Origin: Candidatus Daviesbacteria bacterium | GTDB lineage: Bacteria; Patescibacteriota; Microgenomatia; Daviesbacterales; UBA10151 | Reading direction: 5' to 3' | Length of the DNA stretch: 36,936 nt | Assembly: GCA_030699125.1 (NCBI GenBank) | Contig: JAUYKM010000011.1 | Span: forward strand, 1-36,936 | In this document: piece after piece, positions 28,904 through 35,265 of the stretch | Layout of the letters: the number at the start of each line of letters is the position of its first letter | Numbering within the stretch: position 1 is the stretch's first letter | Made by a program: the position numbers and the translations under genes | Notes under the pieces: model-generated | What the model was told of the DNA's origin: nothing | Seen by the model: only the letters and a program-made list of their open reading frames with translations | Databases searched by the model: none

Positions 28904-29818
28904 TTAGTCAAGTGAAGATAAAATTTCCAAAAGGCGGTCTAATCCAAATGAAAATCCCACTGCCGGAAAATCTTTTTTTGCGAACATGCCAATCAATTTG
29001 TCGTATCTACCTCCACCACCGACTGACAAAGAAGTGGGACTGTTATCCAGTTTAAGCTCAAAAATGCTACCTGTGTAATAATCCAAACCGCGGGCTAATG
29101 TGGAATCAAATTTAAAATCTACATCCATTTTTAAACTATATTTTTCTTGTAAGAAATTAAAAATTTGCTCCAGATTTTGGGTGGGCTTTTGTGATCTGAT
29201 TTTAGTAATTGTTTCCTGGGCCGATGCTTCTATCATGCCAGAAGCCACCAGCTCTTGAGCAACTCCTTCTTCACCAATTTTACTGATCTTATCAATTGCC
29301 CGGACAACTTCTATTGGAAGATCACTAAAGTTTACTCTGTCATTTAAAAGCATGGTTGTCTCCTTAAAACCTAAAGCTTTCATGCAATTAATGGTTACTG
29401 CCACAATCAAAGCATCTTCTTCCGCACCTGATGATCCCACAGAGTCAAAATCAAGTTGAGTAAACTCCCGAAATCTGCCTTTTTGTGGATTTTCACCTCT
29501 AAAAACCTGACCAATCTGATATCTTCTAAACGGCAGTGGGGGATTGTAAGTGGCCACATATCTGGCCAATGGCACTGTCAGATCATAGCGCAAGGCCAGT
29601 TTTCTGCCGCCCCTGTCTGTGAATTTATAAATTAAGCGTTCTTCCTCCCCGTATTTTCCCTCCAGAGTTTCGGCAAATTCAATGGTGGGGGTTTCAATTG
29701 GTTCAAAGCCACTATCTTCCAGGACGCCCACAATTTTATTTATGGTCTCGCGTCTCCTTTTAGCCAATTCAGGTTTAATATCCCTAAATCCTTTTGGTGT
29801 TGGCGGTGCCTTAATCAT
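28904..29818 (-). CDS. hisS: Histidyl-tRNA synthetase lacking the C-terminal anticodon-binding domain
   Basis: The 304-residue protein keeps the catalytic core. ALRYDLTVPLARYVA (about 75-89) is followed by motif 2 as QVFRGENPQKGRFREFTQLD (about 104-123), the histidine motif LARGLDYYTGSIFE (about 241-254) and motif 3 as VGFSFGLDRLL (about 287-297). Complete HisRS proteins have about 420 residues. The missing part is the entire anticodon-binding domain (about 95-110 residues). The stop lies 14 bp from a large palindromic repeat, and only 87 bp separate it from the next gene, so the domain is not nearby. A HisZ-like role is unlikely because the key catalytic Arg residues are intact and no hisG is seen. 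Confidence 0.88.
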   Translation of the reverse strand: MIKAPPTPKGFRDIKPELAKRRRETINKIVGVLEDSGFEPIETPTIEFAETLEGKYGEEERLIYKFTDRGGRKLALRYDLTVPLARYVATYNPPLPFRRYQIGQVFRGENPQKGRFREFTQLDFDSVGSSGAEEDALIVAVTINCMKALGFKETTMLLNDRVNFSDLPIEVVRAIDKISKIGEEGVAQELVASGMIEASAQETITKIRSQKPTQNLEQIFNFLQEKYSLKMDVDFKFDSTLARGLDYYTGSIFELKLDNSPTSLSVGGGGRYDKLIGMFAKKDFPAVGFSFGLDRLLEILSSLD

Positions 29819-29991
29819 ATGTTTCTTTTCTTTTGATTCTTTTGGTTTAATTCTTCAATAATCATCTTATCGGTAACATTTACACCCTTATTTTTCGCCA
29901 CACGAAAAGCCGCCTGCATATATTCATCTTCAGGTATTGGTGTAAAACCGGTTTCTGAATTCGGATCCTGAACATAATAATAACTACTCAT
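29815..29991 (-). CDS. Small 58-residue protein upstream of and overlapping hisS
   Basis: The frame starts at the ATG at 29991-29989 and ends with a TGA at 29817-29815, which overlaps the hisS ATG. The peptide begins MSSYYYVQDPNSETGF, contains PEDEYMQAAFRVAKNK and ends with a charged tail. A TATAAT box lies 9 nt before the ATG. The protein looks soluble and mostly helical; no family is recognised. The overlap means hisS is translationally coupled to it. Confidence 0.6.
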   Translation of the reverse strand: MSSYYYVQDPNSETGFTPIPEDEYMQAAFRVAKNKGVNVTDKMIIEELNQKNQKKRNI

Positions 29992-30000
29992 AATATCTTG

Positions 30001-30006
30001 ATTATA
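30001..30006 (-). promoter_or_regulatory. -10 box of the small gene/hisS operon
   Basis: Minus-strand TATAAT (30006-30001), then 9 nt to the ATG at 29991. The upstream region is the palindrome at 30018-30037. Confidence 0.5.
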
Positions 30007-30017
30007 CCTTTCTTGTC

Positions 30018-30037
30018 ATTCCTGCGAAAGCAGGAAT
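30018..30037. repeat. Short perfect palindrome with GAAA loop
   Basis: ATTCCTGC (30018-30025), GAAA, GCAGGAAT (30030-30037). Member of the common GTCATTCCTGCGAAAGCAGG family, here between the divergent hisS and small-membrane-protein clusters. Confidence 0.75.
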
Positions 30038-30071
30038 TTATAAATGTGGATAATATGATAGTCTTATCTTA

Positions 30072-30263
30072 GTGATAAGTTTTACTGATAAACAAATAGA
30101 GAAATTATCAGATCTTTTTATGGATTTAGCTAAAGGATTATTTTTGGCGGGATTTACTTTACAAATTGTGAGGGAAGTAGATATTTTGGCATTGTTGAAA
30201 TATATAGCCGGTGGTATAATATTTGCATATTCCTCATTACGCTTATTAAAGAAAAGGAGTTAA
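30072..30263 (+). CDS. Tiny membrane protein 1 (63 residues), DUF6722-like
   Basis: It starts with GTG. The product opens ISFTDKQIEKLSDLFMDLAKGLFLAGFTLQ, an amphipathic helix leading into a membrane helix, then LLKYIAGGIIFAYSSLRLLKKRS, a second helix and a basic end. The pattern resembles small two-helix proteins of the DUF6722 type, but this is by eye. CTTATC (30063-30068) and GATAAG (30074-30079) form a palindrome spanning the start codon. First of three tiny membrane ORFs in a row. Confidence 0.6.
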   Translation: MISFTDKQIEKLSDLFMDLAKGLFLAGFTLQIVREVDILALLKYIAGGIIFAYSSLRLLKKRS

Positions 30264-30267
30264 GATT

Positions 30268-30399
30268 ATGAATTCTACAGAGGCGATAAATATGATTCCA
30301 AATATAGCATTGTTAGTGTTGCTGTTTGTGGAGATTTTAGTTTTTGGAATACCTAATTTACAAATTAAGAAACTTTCAAAATTAAGGAAGAGTAATTAA
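30268..30399 (+). CDS. Tiny membrane protein 2 (43 residues)
   Basis: ATG at 30268, TAA at 30397-30399. The sequence begins MNSTEAINMIPNIALLVLLF, one hydrophobic helix (about 10-31), with a basic tail KKLSKLRKSN. A good SD (AAAAGGAG, 8 nt before the ATG) supports translation. It starts 4 bases after the stop of tiny protein 1. No family is recognised. Confidence 0.6.
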   Translation: MNSTEAINMIPNIALLVLLFVEILVFGIPNLQIKKLSKLRKSN

Positions 30400-30400
30400 A

Positions 30401-30526
30401 ATGAACCAGGAAACTATTGTGAAATTTCTCAGTAGCAATGAGTTATTTGTAGTATTGGCTATCCTTACGTTAGCTATTTTAATTTTTGCCAAGTCACAAA
30501 AATCTTCAAGAACTTCTAAAAGATAA
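30401..30526 (+). CDS. Tiny membrane protein 3 (41 residues)
   Basis: ATG at 30401, TAA at 30524-30526. The product begins MNQETIVKFLSSNELFVVLA, with one hydrophobic helix (about 14-30) and a basic Ser/Lys tail (KSQKSSRTSKR). AAGGAAGAG about 8-14 nt upstream may serve as SD. It starts one base after the stop of tiny protein 2 and ends 5 bases before the nucleotidyltransferase start, so all four are probably one operon. No family is recognised. Confidence 0.55.
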   Translation: MNQETIVKFLSSNELFVVLAILTLAILIFAKSQKSSRTSKR

Positions 30527-30531
30527 CTCTT

Positions 30532-31230
30532 ATGGTAAAAAGTGCAATTATTTTGGCTGGAGGAAAAGGGGAAAGGTTAAGACCATATACCAATGACAGG
30601 CCAAAACCCATGGTGGAAGTAGCTGGGAAACCAATCCTGGCATATCAGCTAATGCAGCTTAAAGAAGCTGGCATAAAAAGAGTAGTTTTTGCCTGCAGCT
30701 ATCACAGAGAAGTGCTGCAGGAACATTTTAAAAATAATAATGATTATGGAATCCAGGCAACCTTTTCTATAGAAGAAATTCCTCTGGGACGGGGCGGGGG
30801 TATTAAAAAAGCCATGAAAATGCTGGAGGAAGGTTGGGAAGATGTACTGGTTTTAAATGGAGATAATCTTTGGAAATTGGATCTTCAAGGGATGATAGAT
30901 AAGCACAATGAAAGAAAAGCTATAGCCACCATTGCCGTGGTACCACTAAGAAGTCCTTACGGGGTAGTGGAATTTAACAACAAAGATGAAATTTTAGGTT
31001 TTCAGGAAAAACCACTTCTACCTCACTGGATTAATCCGGGCATCTATATTTTTTCCAAAGAAATAGAACCTCTTTTGCCTGATGAAGGAGATCATGAGAT
31101 AGAAACTTTCCCTAAACTGCCAGCTAATAGATTCATTGTTTTTAAAAGTACCGATTATTGGAGAGGAGTAGATACGGTCAAAGATTTAACTGAGGCGGAA
31201 AAAGAAGTCACAGAAATTTTTGCGCCTTAA
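30532..31230 (+). CDS. Sugar-phosphate nucleotidyltransferase
   Basis: The 232-residue protein has the NTP_transferase signature near its start: ILAGGKGERLRPYTNDRPKPM (about 7-27, with the GGxGxRLxPxT loop binding the nucleotide). LNGDNLWKLDL (about 124-134, Asp for the metal) and GFQEKPLLPHWINPGIYIFSKEI follow. It joins a sugar-1-phosphate to a nucleoside triphosphate to make an NDP-sugar. Whether glucose/dTTP or mannose/GTP is used cannot be told. It has no C-terminal left-handed beta helix, so it is a single-domain enzyme. No other sugar-pathway gene is near. Confidence 0.9.
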   Translation: MVKSAIILAGGKGERLRPYTNDRPKPMVEVAGKPILAYQLMQLKEAGIKRVVFACSYHREVLQEHFKNNNDYGIQATFSIEEIPLGRGGGIKKAMKMLEEGWEDVLVLNGDNLWKLDLQGMIDKHNERKAIATIAVVPLRSPYGVVEFNNKDEILGFQEKPLLPHWINPGIYIFSKEIEPLLPDEGDHEIETFPKLPANRFIVFKSTDYWRGVDTVKDLTEAEKEVTEIFAP

Positions 31231-31231
31231 T

Positions 31232-31939
31232 CTATTCTGATTCATCCTCCACGATTTGGCTGGTTGGTGAAGCCTCTTTGTTGGGTTTTAAGATACCGCC
31301 TGTTTTAATAACATATAGAAACTCTGCCTCAAAAACGTCATTTTCATTATAATTTCCAGTTAAAATAACAAAATTATTTACCTTAAAATCCTCATCCCCA
31401 CTATATGAGACAGCAATATTTTTAGACTGATTATTTTTTAAAGTGATTAGTTTATCGGAGATGGAAATTATCTGTCCCCAGACAAATTCCTTTTTTGGCG
31501 CTGGCTCAGGATATAGCACTATTTTTTTGGCAGTCAATACTTGGGTATCATCAATATCTCCGAGTGCAGCAATATAATCTTCTGTCTCAAGTGTTTTTAG
31601 GGAAACATTTCTCACCCCTTTGACCTCACTTTCAAAAACAGTGTCCTCATTAATATTGATCACTTTAGGGTCAGTATCTGTGGCTAGAGTTATGGTAGTT
31701 TCAGATTTAGCCTTGATGGTGCCAATATAGGCTTTATCCGTCAGCTTTTTATCCACTGCACCCTTTAGCTTAGCTGCTTTAGAGGCAATCTCCTTTTTAA
31801 GCTCATCCAGTTTGGACTGGATAGAAGCTGAAGGAGTGGAGTCCGCTGCATAAATAGGTGACAGGGTACAGGTTACAGTGGACAGTAAAAAAAATAATAA
31901 ACTGTAACCTAAAACCTGAAACCTGTAACCTCTCTTCAT
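31232..31939 (-). CDS. Secreted protein, signal peptide encoded by a heptamer inverted repeat
   Basis: The 235-residue protein has a signal peptide MKRGYRFQVLGYSLLFFLLS ... SPIYA, a helical region SIQSKLDELKKEIASKAAKLK (about 39-59), and two beta-rich segments. These are GTIKAKSETTITLATDTDPKV (about 73-93) and GQIISISDKLITLKNNQSKNI, which look like DUF5666-type small barrels. Its start overlaps the stop of the preceding gene as ATGA. Both arms of a heptamer inverted repeat (31856-31929) lie in the signal-peptide codons. It is probably exported; function is unknown. It ends one base from the convergent nucleotidyltransferase. Confidence 0.7.
   Translation of the reverse strand: MKRGYRFQVLGYSLLFFLLSTVTCTLSPIYAADSTPSASIQSKLDELKKEIASKAAKLKGAVDKKLTDKAYIGTIKAKSETTITLATDTDPKVININEDTVFESEVKGVRNVSLKTLETEDYIAALGDIDDTQVLTAKKIVLYPEPAPKKEFVWGQIISISDKLITLKNNQSKNIAVSYSGDEDFKVNNFVILTGNYNENDVFEAEFLYVIKTGGILKPNKEASPTSQIVEDESE
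31856..31929. repeat. Inverted pair of degenerate heptamer arrays inside a signal peptide
   Basis: Left arm: four units near AGGTTAC (31856-31883). Right arm: four units near CCTGTAA (31901-31928), which is the reverse complement consensus. The centre is AT-rich. On the minus strand the arms encode residues about 4-13 and 19-28 of the signal peptide. Confidence 0.7.
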
Positions 31940-32376
31940 ATCTTCTCCTTTGAATAATATACCGTTCTCTCGATACTTCTCATTTCTCCCACTTCATCAA
32001 ACACAGCTACGCTTATCCTGTTAATTCCTTCATCAAGATCTAAAGTGAAAGAAAAACTGCCATCGGATCTTGACTCAATGACTTGATCATCGCTGTCTGT
32101 GGAAATTAAAACTTCAGTATTTGGTTTAGTTTTTCCAGATATTAGAATGGAAGATTCAAAGGTTAAGGTATTATCATCCGGCTCATCCAAGTCAATCCGC
32201 AAAGTTTTGGGAACCGTGGTGACCGGACCTACATTTAAGGAATATTTATTTTGGGGTTGATATTCTATATATAATACATAATAGAGCCAAAAAGCAAAGA
32301 TCAGCCCAGCAATGATGATAATAATTTGCGATAAAACAAAATATTTAGGGGGAAGTTTTTGAGTTAATTTAAACAT
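31936..32376 (-). CDS. Membrane-anchored protein with an Ig-like/glucodextranase-B-like domain
   Basis: The 146-residue protein has a short cytoplasmic start (MFKLTQKLPPKYF), one membrane helix (about 14-34) and an extracytoplasmic beta domain. The domain has the pattern typical of bacterial Ig-like folds: LTFESSILISGKTKPNTEVLISTDSDDQVIESRSDGSFSFTLDLDEGINRISVAVFDEVG. This kind of domain usually binds carbohydrate or protein partners. Its stop overlaps the start of the secreted protein gene as ATGA, so the two are co-translated. TAAAAT lies 7 nt before the ATG at 32376. Confidence 0.75.
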   Translation of the reverse strand: MFKLTQKLPPKYFVLSQIIIIIAGLIFAFWLYYVLYIEYQPQNKYSLNVGPVTTVPKTLRIDLDEPDDNTLTFESSILISGKTKPNTEVLISTDSDDQVIESRSDGSFSFTLDLDEGINRISVAVFDEVGEMRSIERTVYYSKEKI

Positions 32377-32383
32377 CTAAAGT

Positions 32384-32389
32384 ATTTTA
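32384..32389 (-). promoter_or_regulatory. -10 box of the 32376 gene, leaderless geometry
   Basis: Minus-strand TAAAAT (32389-32384), then 7 nt to the ATG at 32376. No clear -35. Confidence 0.4.
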
Positions 32390-32450
32390 ACATATTGTCT
32401 AGATATTACTTTTTTGTTAGGATAACAGACGAAAGAAAGTCCAAAATAAT

Positions 32451-33137
32451 ATGGATATATACTGGTTAGGACAAGCCTGCTTTAAACTTAAAGGCAAAAA
32501 CACCACTATTCTAATAGATCCTTATGATTCAGATTTTACCGGATTAAAACTGCCTAAAGATTTAACCTCAGATGCGGTTTTATCCACTCATAATCATCAA
32601 GATCATAACAACACAGAGAGCATAAAAAATGCCCAAGGGGAAGAGGTGATGGTTTTTACTAACCCTGGCGAATATGAGGTGGGGGGAGTGATTATTACCG
32701 GGATACCCTCATACCATGATAATAGTCAGGGGTCTGAAAGAGGTTTAAATACTATTTTTCGGATTAATCTAGAAAGGTTAGATATCGTTCATCTGGGGGA
32801 TTTAGGTCAGTCCAGACTGACTGAGGAACAAGTTGCCCGGATTGGACAGACAGATATTTTACTTATTCCGGTGGGTTCAATATTTACCATCGACGGCAAA
32901 CAGGCTGCCGAGATTGTCTCGCAACTGGAGCCAAAAATTATTATCCCCATGCATTATAAGCCAAGCTTGCCGTCTGGCGACGGTAAAATAGATGGATTAA
33001 AGTTTGAGTTAGAGGGTGTGGAAAAATTCTTAAAAGAGATGGGGGCAGAAGGGGCAGTAGCGCAACCTAAGCTGTCAATTACTAAAGAAAAACTGCCGGA
33101 AGAACCACAAGTGATTTTGCTTGCAAAATCATCCTGA
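32451..33137 (+). CDS. MBL-fold metal-dependent hydrolase (UlaG-like)
   Basis: The 228-residue protein opens MDIYWLGQACFKLKGKNTTI. It shows the metal-binding THNHQDHNN motif (about 46-54, HxHxDH type in a variant form), a HLGDLGQ motif (about 114-120) and PMHYK (about 166-170). These fit the UlaG-like branch (beta-lactamase fold). UlaG opens ascorbate-6-phosphate lactone, but most relatives in reduced genomes have unknown substrates. No sugar-transport genes are near. A possible promoter (TTGTCT, 17 nt, TAGGAT; about 32395-32423) leaves a short leader. The last codons run into the palindromic repeat that forms the dnaB leader. Confidence 0.88.
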   Translation: MDIYWLGQACFKLKGKNTTILIDPYDSDFTGLKLPKDLTSDAVLSTHNHQDHNNTESIKNAQGEEVMVFTNPGEYEVGGVIITGIPSYHDNSQGSERGLNTIFRINLERLDIVHLGDLGQSRLTEEQVARIGQTDILLIPVGSIFTIDGKQAAEIVSQLEPKIIIPMHYKPSLPSGDGKIDGLKFELEGVEKFLKEMGAEGAVAQPKLSITKEKLPEEPQVILLAKSS

Positions 33138-33198
33138 GCGAAGTCGTACATTCGGTAAACTCAGTACGACACTGAGTGAAATCGAAGTGTCGAAGGAT
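33131..33198. repeat. Palindromic repeat forming the dnaB leader
   Basis: Nested arms: ATCCT (33131-33135) with AGGAT (33194-33198), GTCGTAC (33143-33149) with GTACGAC (33164-33170), and GACACT (33168-33173) with AGTGTC (33186-33191). It fills the gap between the MBL gene and dnaB. The AAGGA in its right end (33193-33197) is 6 nt from the dnaB ATG and serves as an SD. Confidence 0.7.
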
Positions 33199-33203
33199 CT
33201 ATT

Positions 33204-34565
33204 ATGGCACAAGTAACCAAAATTCCTCCACAAAATTTAGATGCCGAACAATCCCTACTGGGGGCGCTTTTAATTGACAAAGATGCCATAGTTAGAATCT
33301 CCGAGATTTTAAGATCACATGATTTTTATCGAAGTGAGCAACATGGCGCCATCTTTAGCGCCATCCAAAATTTGTTTGAACAAAGGGAGCCCATTGATTT
33401 GGTTACCGTTACAGAAGAGCTTAAAAGACAGGGATTTTATGATAAAGTGGGAGGATCTGCCTATTTGACTACTCTGGTTAATATTGTGCCAACCTCAGCC
33501 CATATTGAGCATTATGCCAGAATTATTAAAGAGCATGCCATCAGAAGATCTTTAATTACCCAGGCAACTCATTTAATTGAAAAAGCTTATGATGAATCTC
33601 AAACTGTGGAGGATATCTTGGATAATGCCGAAGTAGGCATATTTTCGCTTTCTCAGCAAAATGTCAATCGCGATTTTATCCCCATCAAAGATGCTCTGAC
33701 TGAATCTTTTGACCGGCTTGATGAACTGCAGAAAACCTCCGGAAAACTAAGGGGAGTACCCACCGGTTTTAAAGATCTGGATAGTAAGCTGGCCGGGATG
33801 CAGAATTCAAATTTACTAATTTTGGCCTCACGTCCTGGTCAAGGTAAAACTTCCATGGCTTTAAATATCGCTCAATATGTGGCAGTTTCGGCAGGATTGC
33901 CGGTGGGTATCTTTTCTCTGGAGATGAGTCAGGAAGAACTGGTGGATCGGTTGCTGGTGGCTCAAGCAGACATTGATGCGTGGAGATTAAAAACCGGCAG
34001 GCTGGATGAGAAAGATTTTGATAAACTGGCACTTAGTATGGGGGAGCTGGCGGAAGCTCCCATTTTTATTGATGATACCCCGGGAATTTCCATTTCTGAG
34101 ATGAGAACCAAGGCCAGAAGATTACAAGTAGAGCATGGTTTAAAATTCTTAATTGTAGATTATCTTCAGCTGGTTAGAGGTAGAAACCTGGAAAACCGGG
34201 TGCAGGAAGTATCTGAGATCTCCCAGCAGCTGAAAAATTTAGCCAGGGAATTAAAGATTCCGGTTTTGGCCATTTCCCAACTTTCCCGGGCTGTTGAACA
34301 AAGGGGAAGTAGAAGGCCGCAACTGGCTGATTTAAGGGAATCCGGGGCCATTGAACAGGATGCGGATGTAGTGATGTTTCTTTGGAGGGAAGATCTGGAA
34401 AGACCGGAGATGGTCACTCTTGATATCCAAAAACACAGGAATGGTCCCACAGGAGAAATTCAGTTGATATTCAGAGCAGATCGGACCAAATTTTACGGAA
34501 TGGAGAAGCATAGGGGTAGGCCTGCCAAAGAAGAATCTCAAGAAGAGACAGCAGCCGCTGCCTGA
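33204..34565 (+). CDS. dnaB: Replicative DNA helicase DnaB
   Basis: The 453-residue protein has the N-terminal DnaB domain (KIPPQNLDAEQSLLGALLID, about 6-25) and a RecA-like C-terminal domain. Walker A reads SRPGQGKTS (Lys about 215), Walker B is in FLIVDYLQLV, and LRESGAIEQDADVVMFL (about 375-391) and the Arg finger region follow. It is the hexameric helicase that unwinds DNA at the replication fork. Length is normal; no intein is present. A Gln in the P-loop (PGQGKT) is a mild variant. The SD lies in a palindromic repeat upstream. The 3' end overlaps the convergent kinase gene by 28 bases. Confidence 0.97.
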   Translation: MAQVTKIPPQNLDAEQSLLGALLIDKDAIVRISEILRSHDFYRSEQHGAIFSAIQNLFEQREPIDLVTVTEELKRQGFYDKVGGSAYLTTLVNIVPTSAHIEHYARIIKEHAIRRSLITQATHLIEKAYDESQTVEDILDNAEVGIFSLSQQNVNRDFIPIKDALTESFDRLDELQKTSGKLRGVPTGFKDLDSKLAGMQNSNLLILASRPGQGKTSMALNIAQYVAVSAGLPVGIFSLEMSQEELVDRLLVAQADIDAWRLKTGRLDEKDFDKLALSMGELAEAPIFIDDTPGISISEMRTKARRLQVEHGLKFLIVDYLQLVRGRNLENRVQEVSEISQQLKNLARELKIPVLAISQLSRAVEQRGSRRPQLADLRESGAIEQDADVVMFLWREDLERPEMVTLDIQKHRNGPTGEIQLIFRADRTKFYGMEKHRGRPAKEESQEETAAAA

Positions 34566-35122
34566 AGCAGTTTATTCTTACAAAAATCCTTGATTTTCAT
34601 TTTATATTCTGCCAGAGAATTATTATTTTCCAGTTCTATATCAGCCTCTTTTCCCAAATGTGGGATATCTTTTTCTCTGATATTTCCTTCTTCCAAAAGA
34701 AATTGTTCAAAAGTTAGACCAGCTTCGCCTACTTTTTCTGATCTTTTTCTTAGCCTTTTGAATCTTAATTTTTGCTCTGCTGTAATGTAAAGGATTAGAC
34801 TATTTGGCATTTTTTTGACTAAATTCATTTCAGATTTTTTTCTGATGCCGTCAAAAATAACAATATCAGAATGATTATCTTCTGCCGAAAATTTGGCAGC
34901 ATGAGCCAAACTTGTTTGTCCAAAAGTATTATTCATAATGAAAGCCAATTTTTGCTCATTAGCCCGGCTAATAGGAATATCCCAAAGGATTAAAGTTTGG
35001 GCCAAAATGTCCGAGATTCTGATTTGGCGGATATTCAGGTTGGGAAGTATAGCCTTTAAAAAATTAACAAAGGTTTGTTTCCCGGATCCTTTTTCACCAA
35101 CTAAACCAATAACTAGTTTCAT
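34538..35122 (-). CDS. P-loop nucleotide kinase-like protein (dephospho-CoA-kinase-like)
   Basis: The 194-residue protein starts MKLVIGLVGEKGSGKQTFVNF with Walker A GxxGSGKxT (about 9-17). A Walker B-like DIVIFDGIRKKSEM (about 86-99) and a lid region LRFKRLRKRSEK rich in Arg/Lys (about 119-130) follow. This layout suits small nucleoside/dephospho-CoA/AMP-type kinases; the substrate is uncertain. It could also be a general AAA-type ATPase, but the short length favours a kinase. The ATG lies only 7 nt after the 3' end of tRNA-Leu, on the same strand. Confidence 0.75.
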   Translation of the reverse strand: MKLVIGLVGEKGSGKQTFVNFLKAILPNLNIRQIRISDILAQTLILWDIPISRANEQKLAFIMNNTFGQTSLAHAAKFSAEDNHSDIVIFDGIRKKSEMNLVKKMPNSLILYITAEQKLRFKRLRKRSEKVGEAGLTFEQFLLEEGNIREKDIPHLGKEADIELENNNSLAEYKMKIKDFCKNKLLQAAAAVSS

Positions 35123-35129
35123 GATAGGG

Positions 35130-35212
35130 TGGCCAGGGAGAGAGTCGAACTCTCACGAGGTTGCCCTCAATAGTTTTTGAGACTATCCTGTCTACCATTC
35201 CAGCACCTGGCC
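35130..35212 (-). tRNA. tRNA-Leu (anticodon CAA)
   Basis: Reading the minus strand from 35212 to 35130: acceptor stem GGCCAGG pairs with CCTGGCC, and the discriminator is A. The anticodon arm has an ATAGT stem, 7-nt loop CTCAAAA and ACTAT, giving anticodon CAA (reads UUG). A long variable arm (about TTGAGGGCAACCTCGT) marks class II, and a T arm with TTCGA follows. 83 nt; no CCA encoded. A TATAAT (35238-35233) about 20 nt upstream may be its promoter. Confidence 0.95.
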
Positions 35213-35228
35213 ATTATGTCAGCTTAGC

Positions 35229-35258
35229 TTGAATTATATCAGAGATTTAGGGTAAACT
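35229..35258 (+). promoter_or_regulatory. Promoter of the M1 aminopeptidase gene
   Basis: TTGAAT (35229-35234), an 18-nt spacer, TAAACT (35253-35258), then 7 nt to the ATG at 35266. Its -35 overlaps the divergent -10 of the tRNA-Leu gene (35233-35238). Confidence 0.55.
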
Positions 35259-35265
35259 CGACCAT

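Noticed and set aside
28904-29818. HisZ (ATP-phosphoribosyltransferase regulatory subunit)
   Set aside because: It also lacks the C-terminal domain, but this protein keeps all class II catalytic motifs including the motif-2 Arg and RGLDYYTG, and no histidine-biosynthesis gene is near.
30532-31230. LPS/rhamnose pathway locus around the nucleotidyltransferase
   Set aside because: No other sugar-nucleotide or glycosyltransferase gene is adjacent; a single enzyme does not support a pathway.
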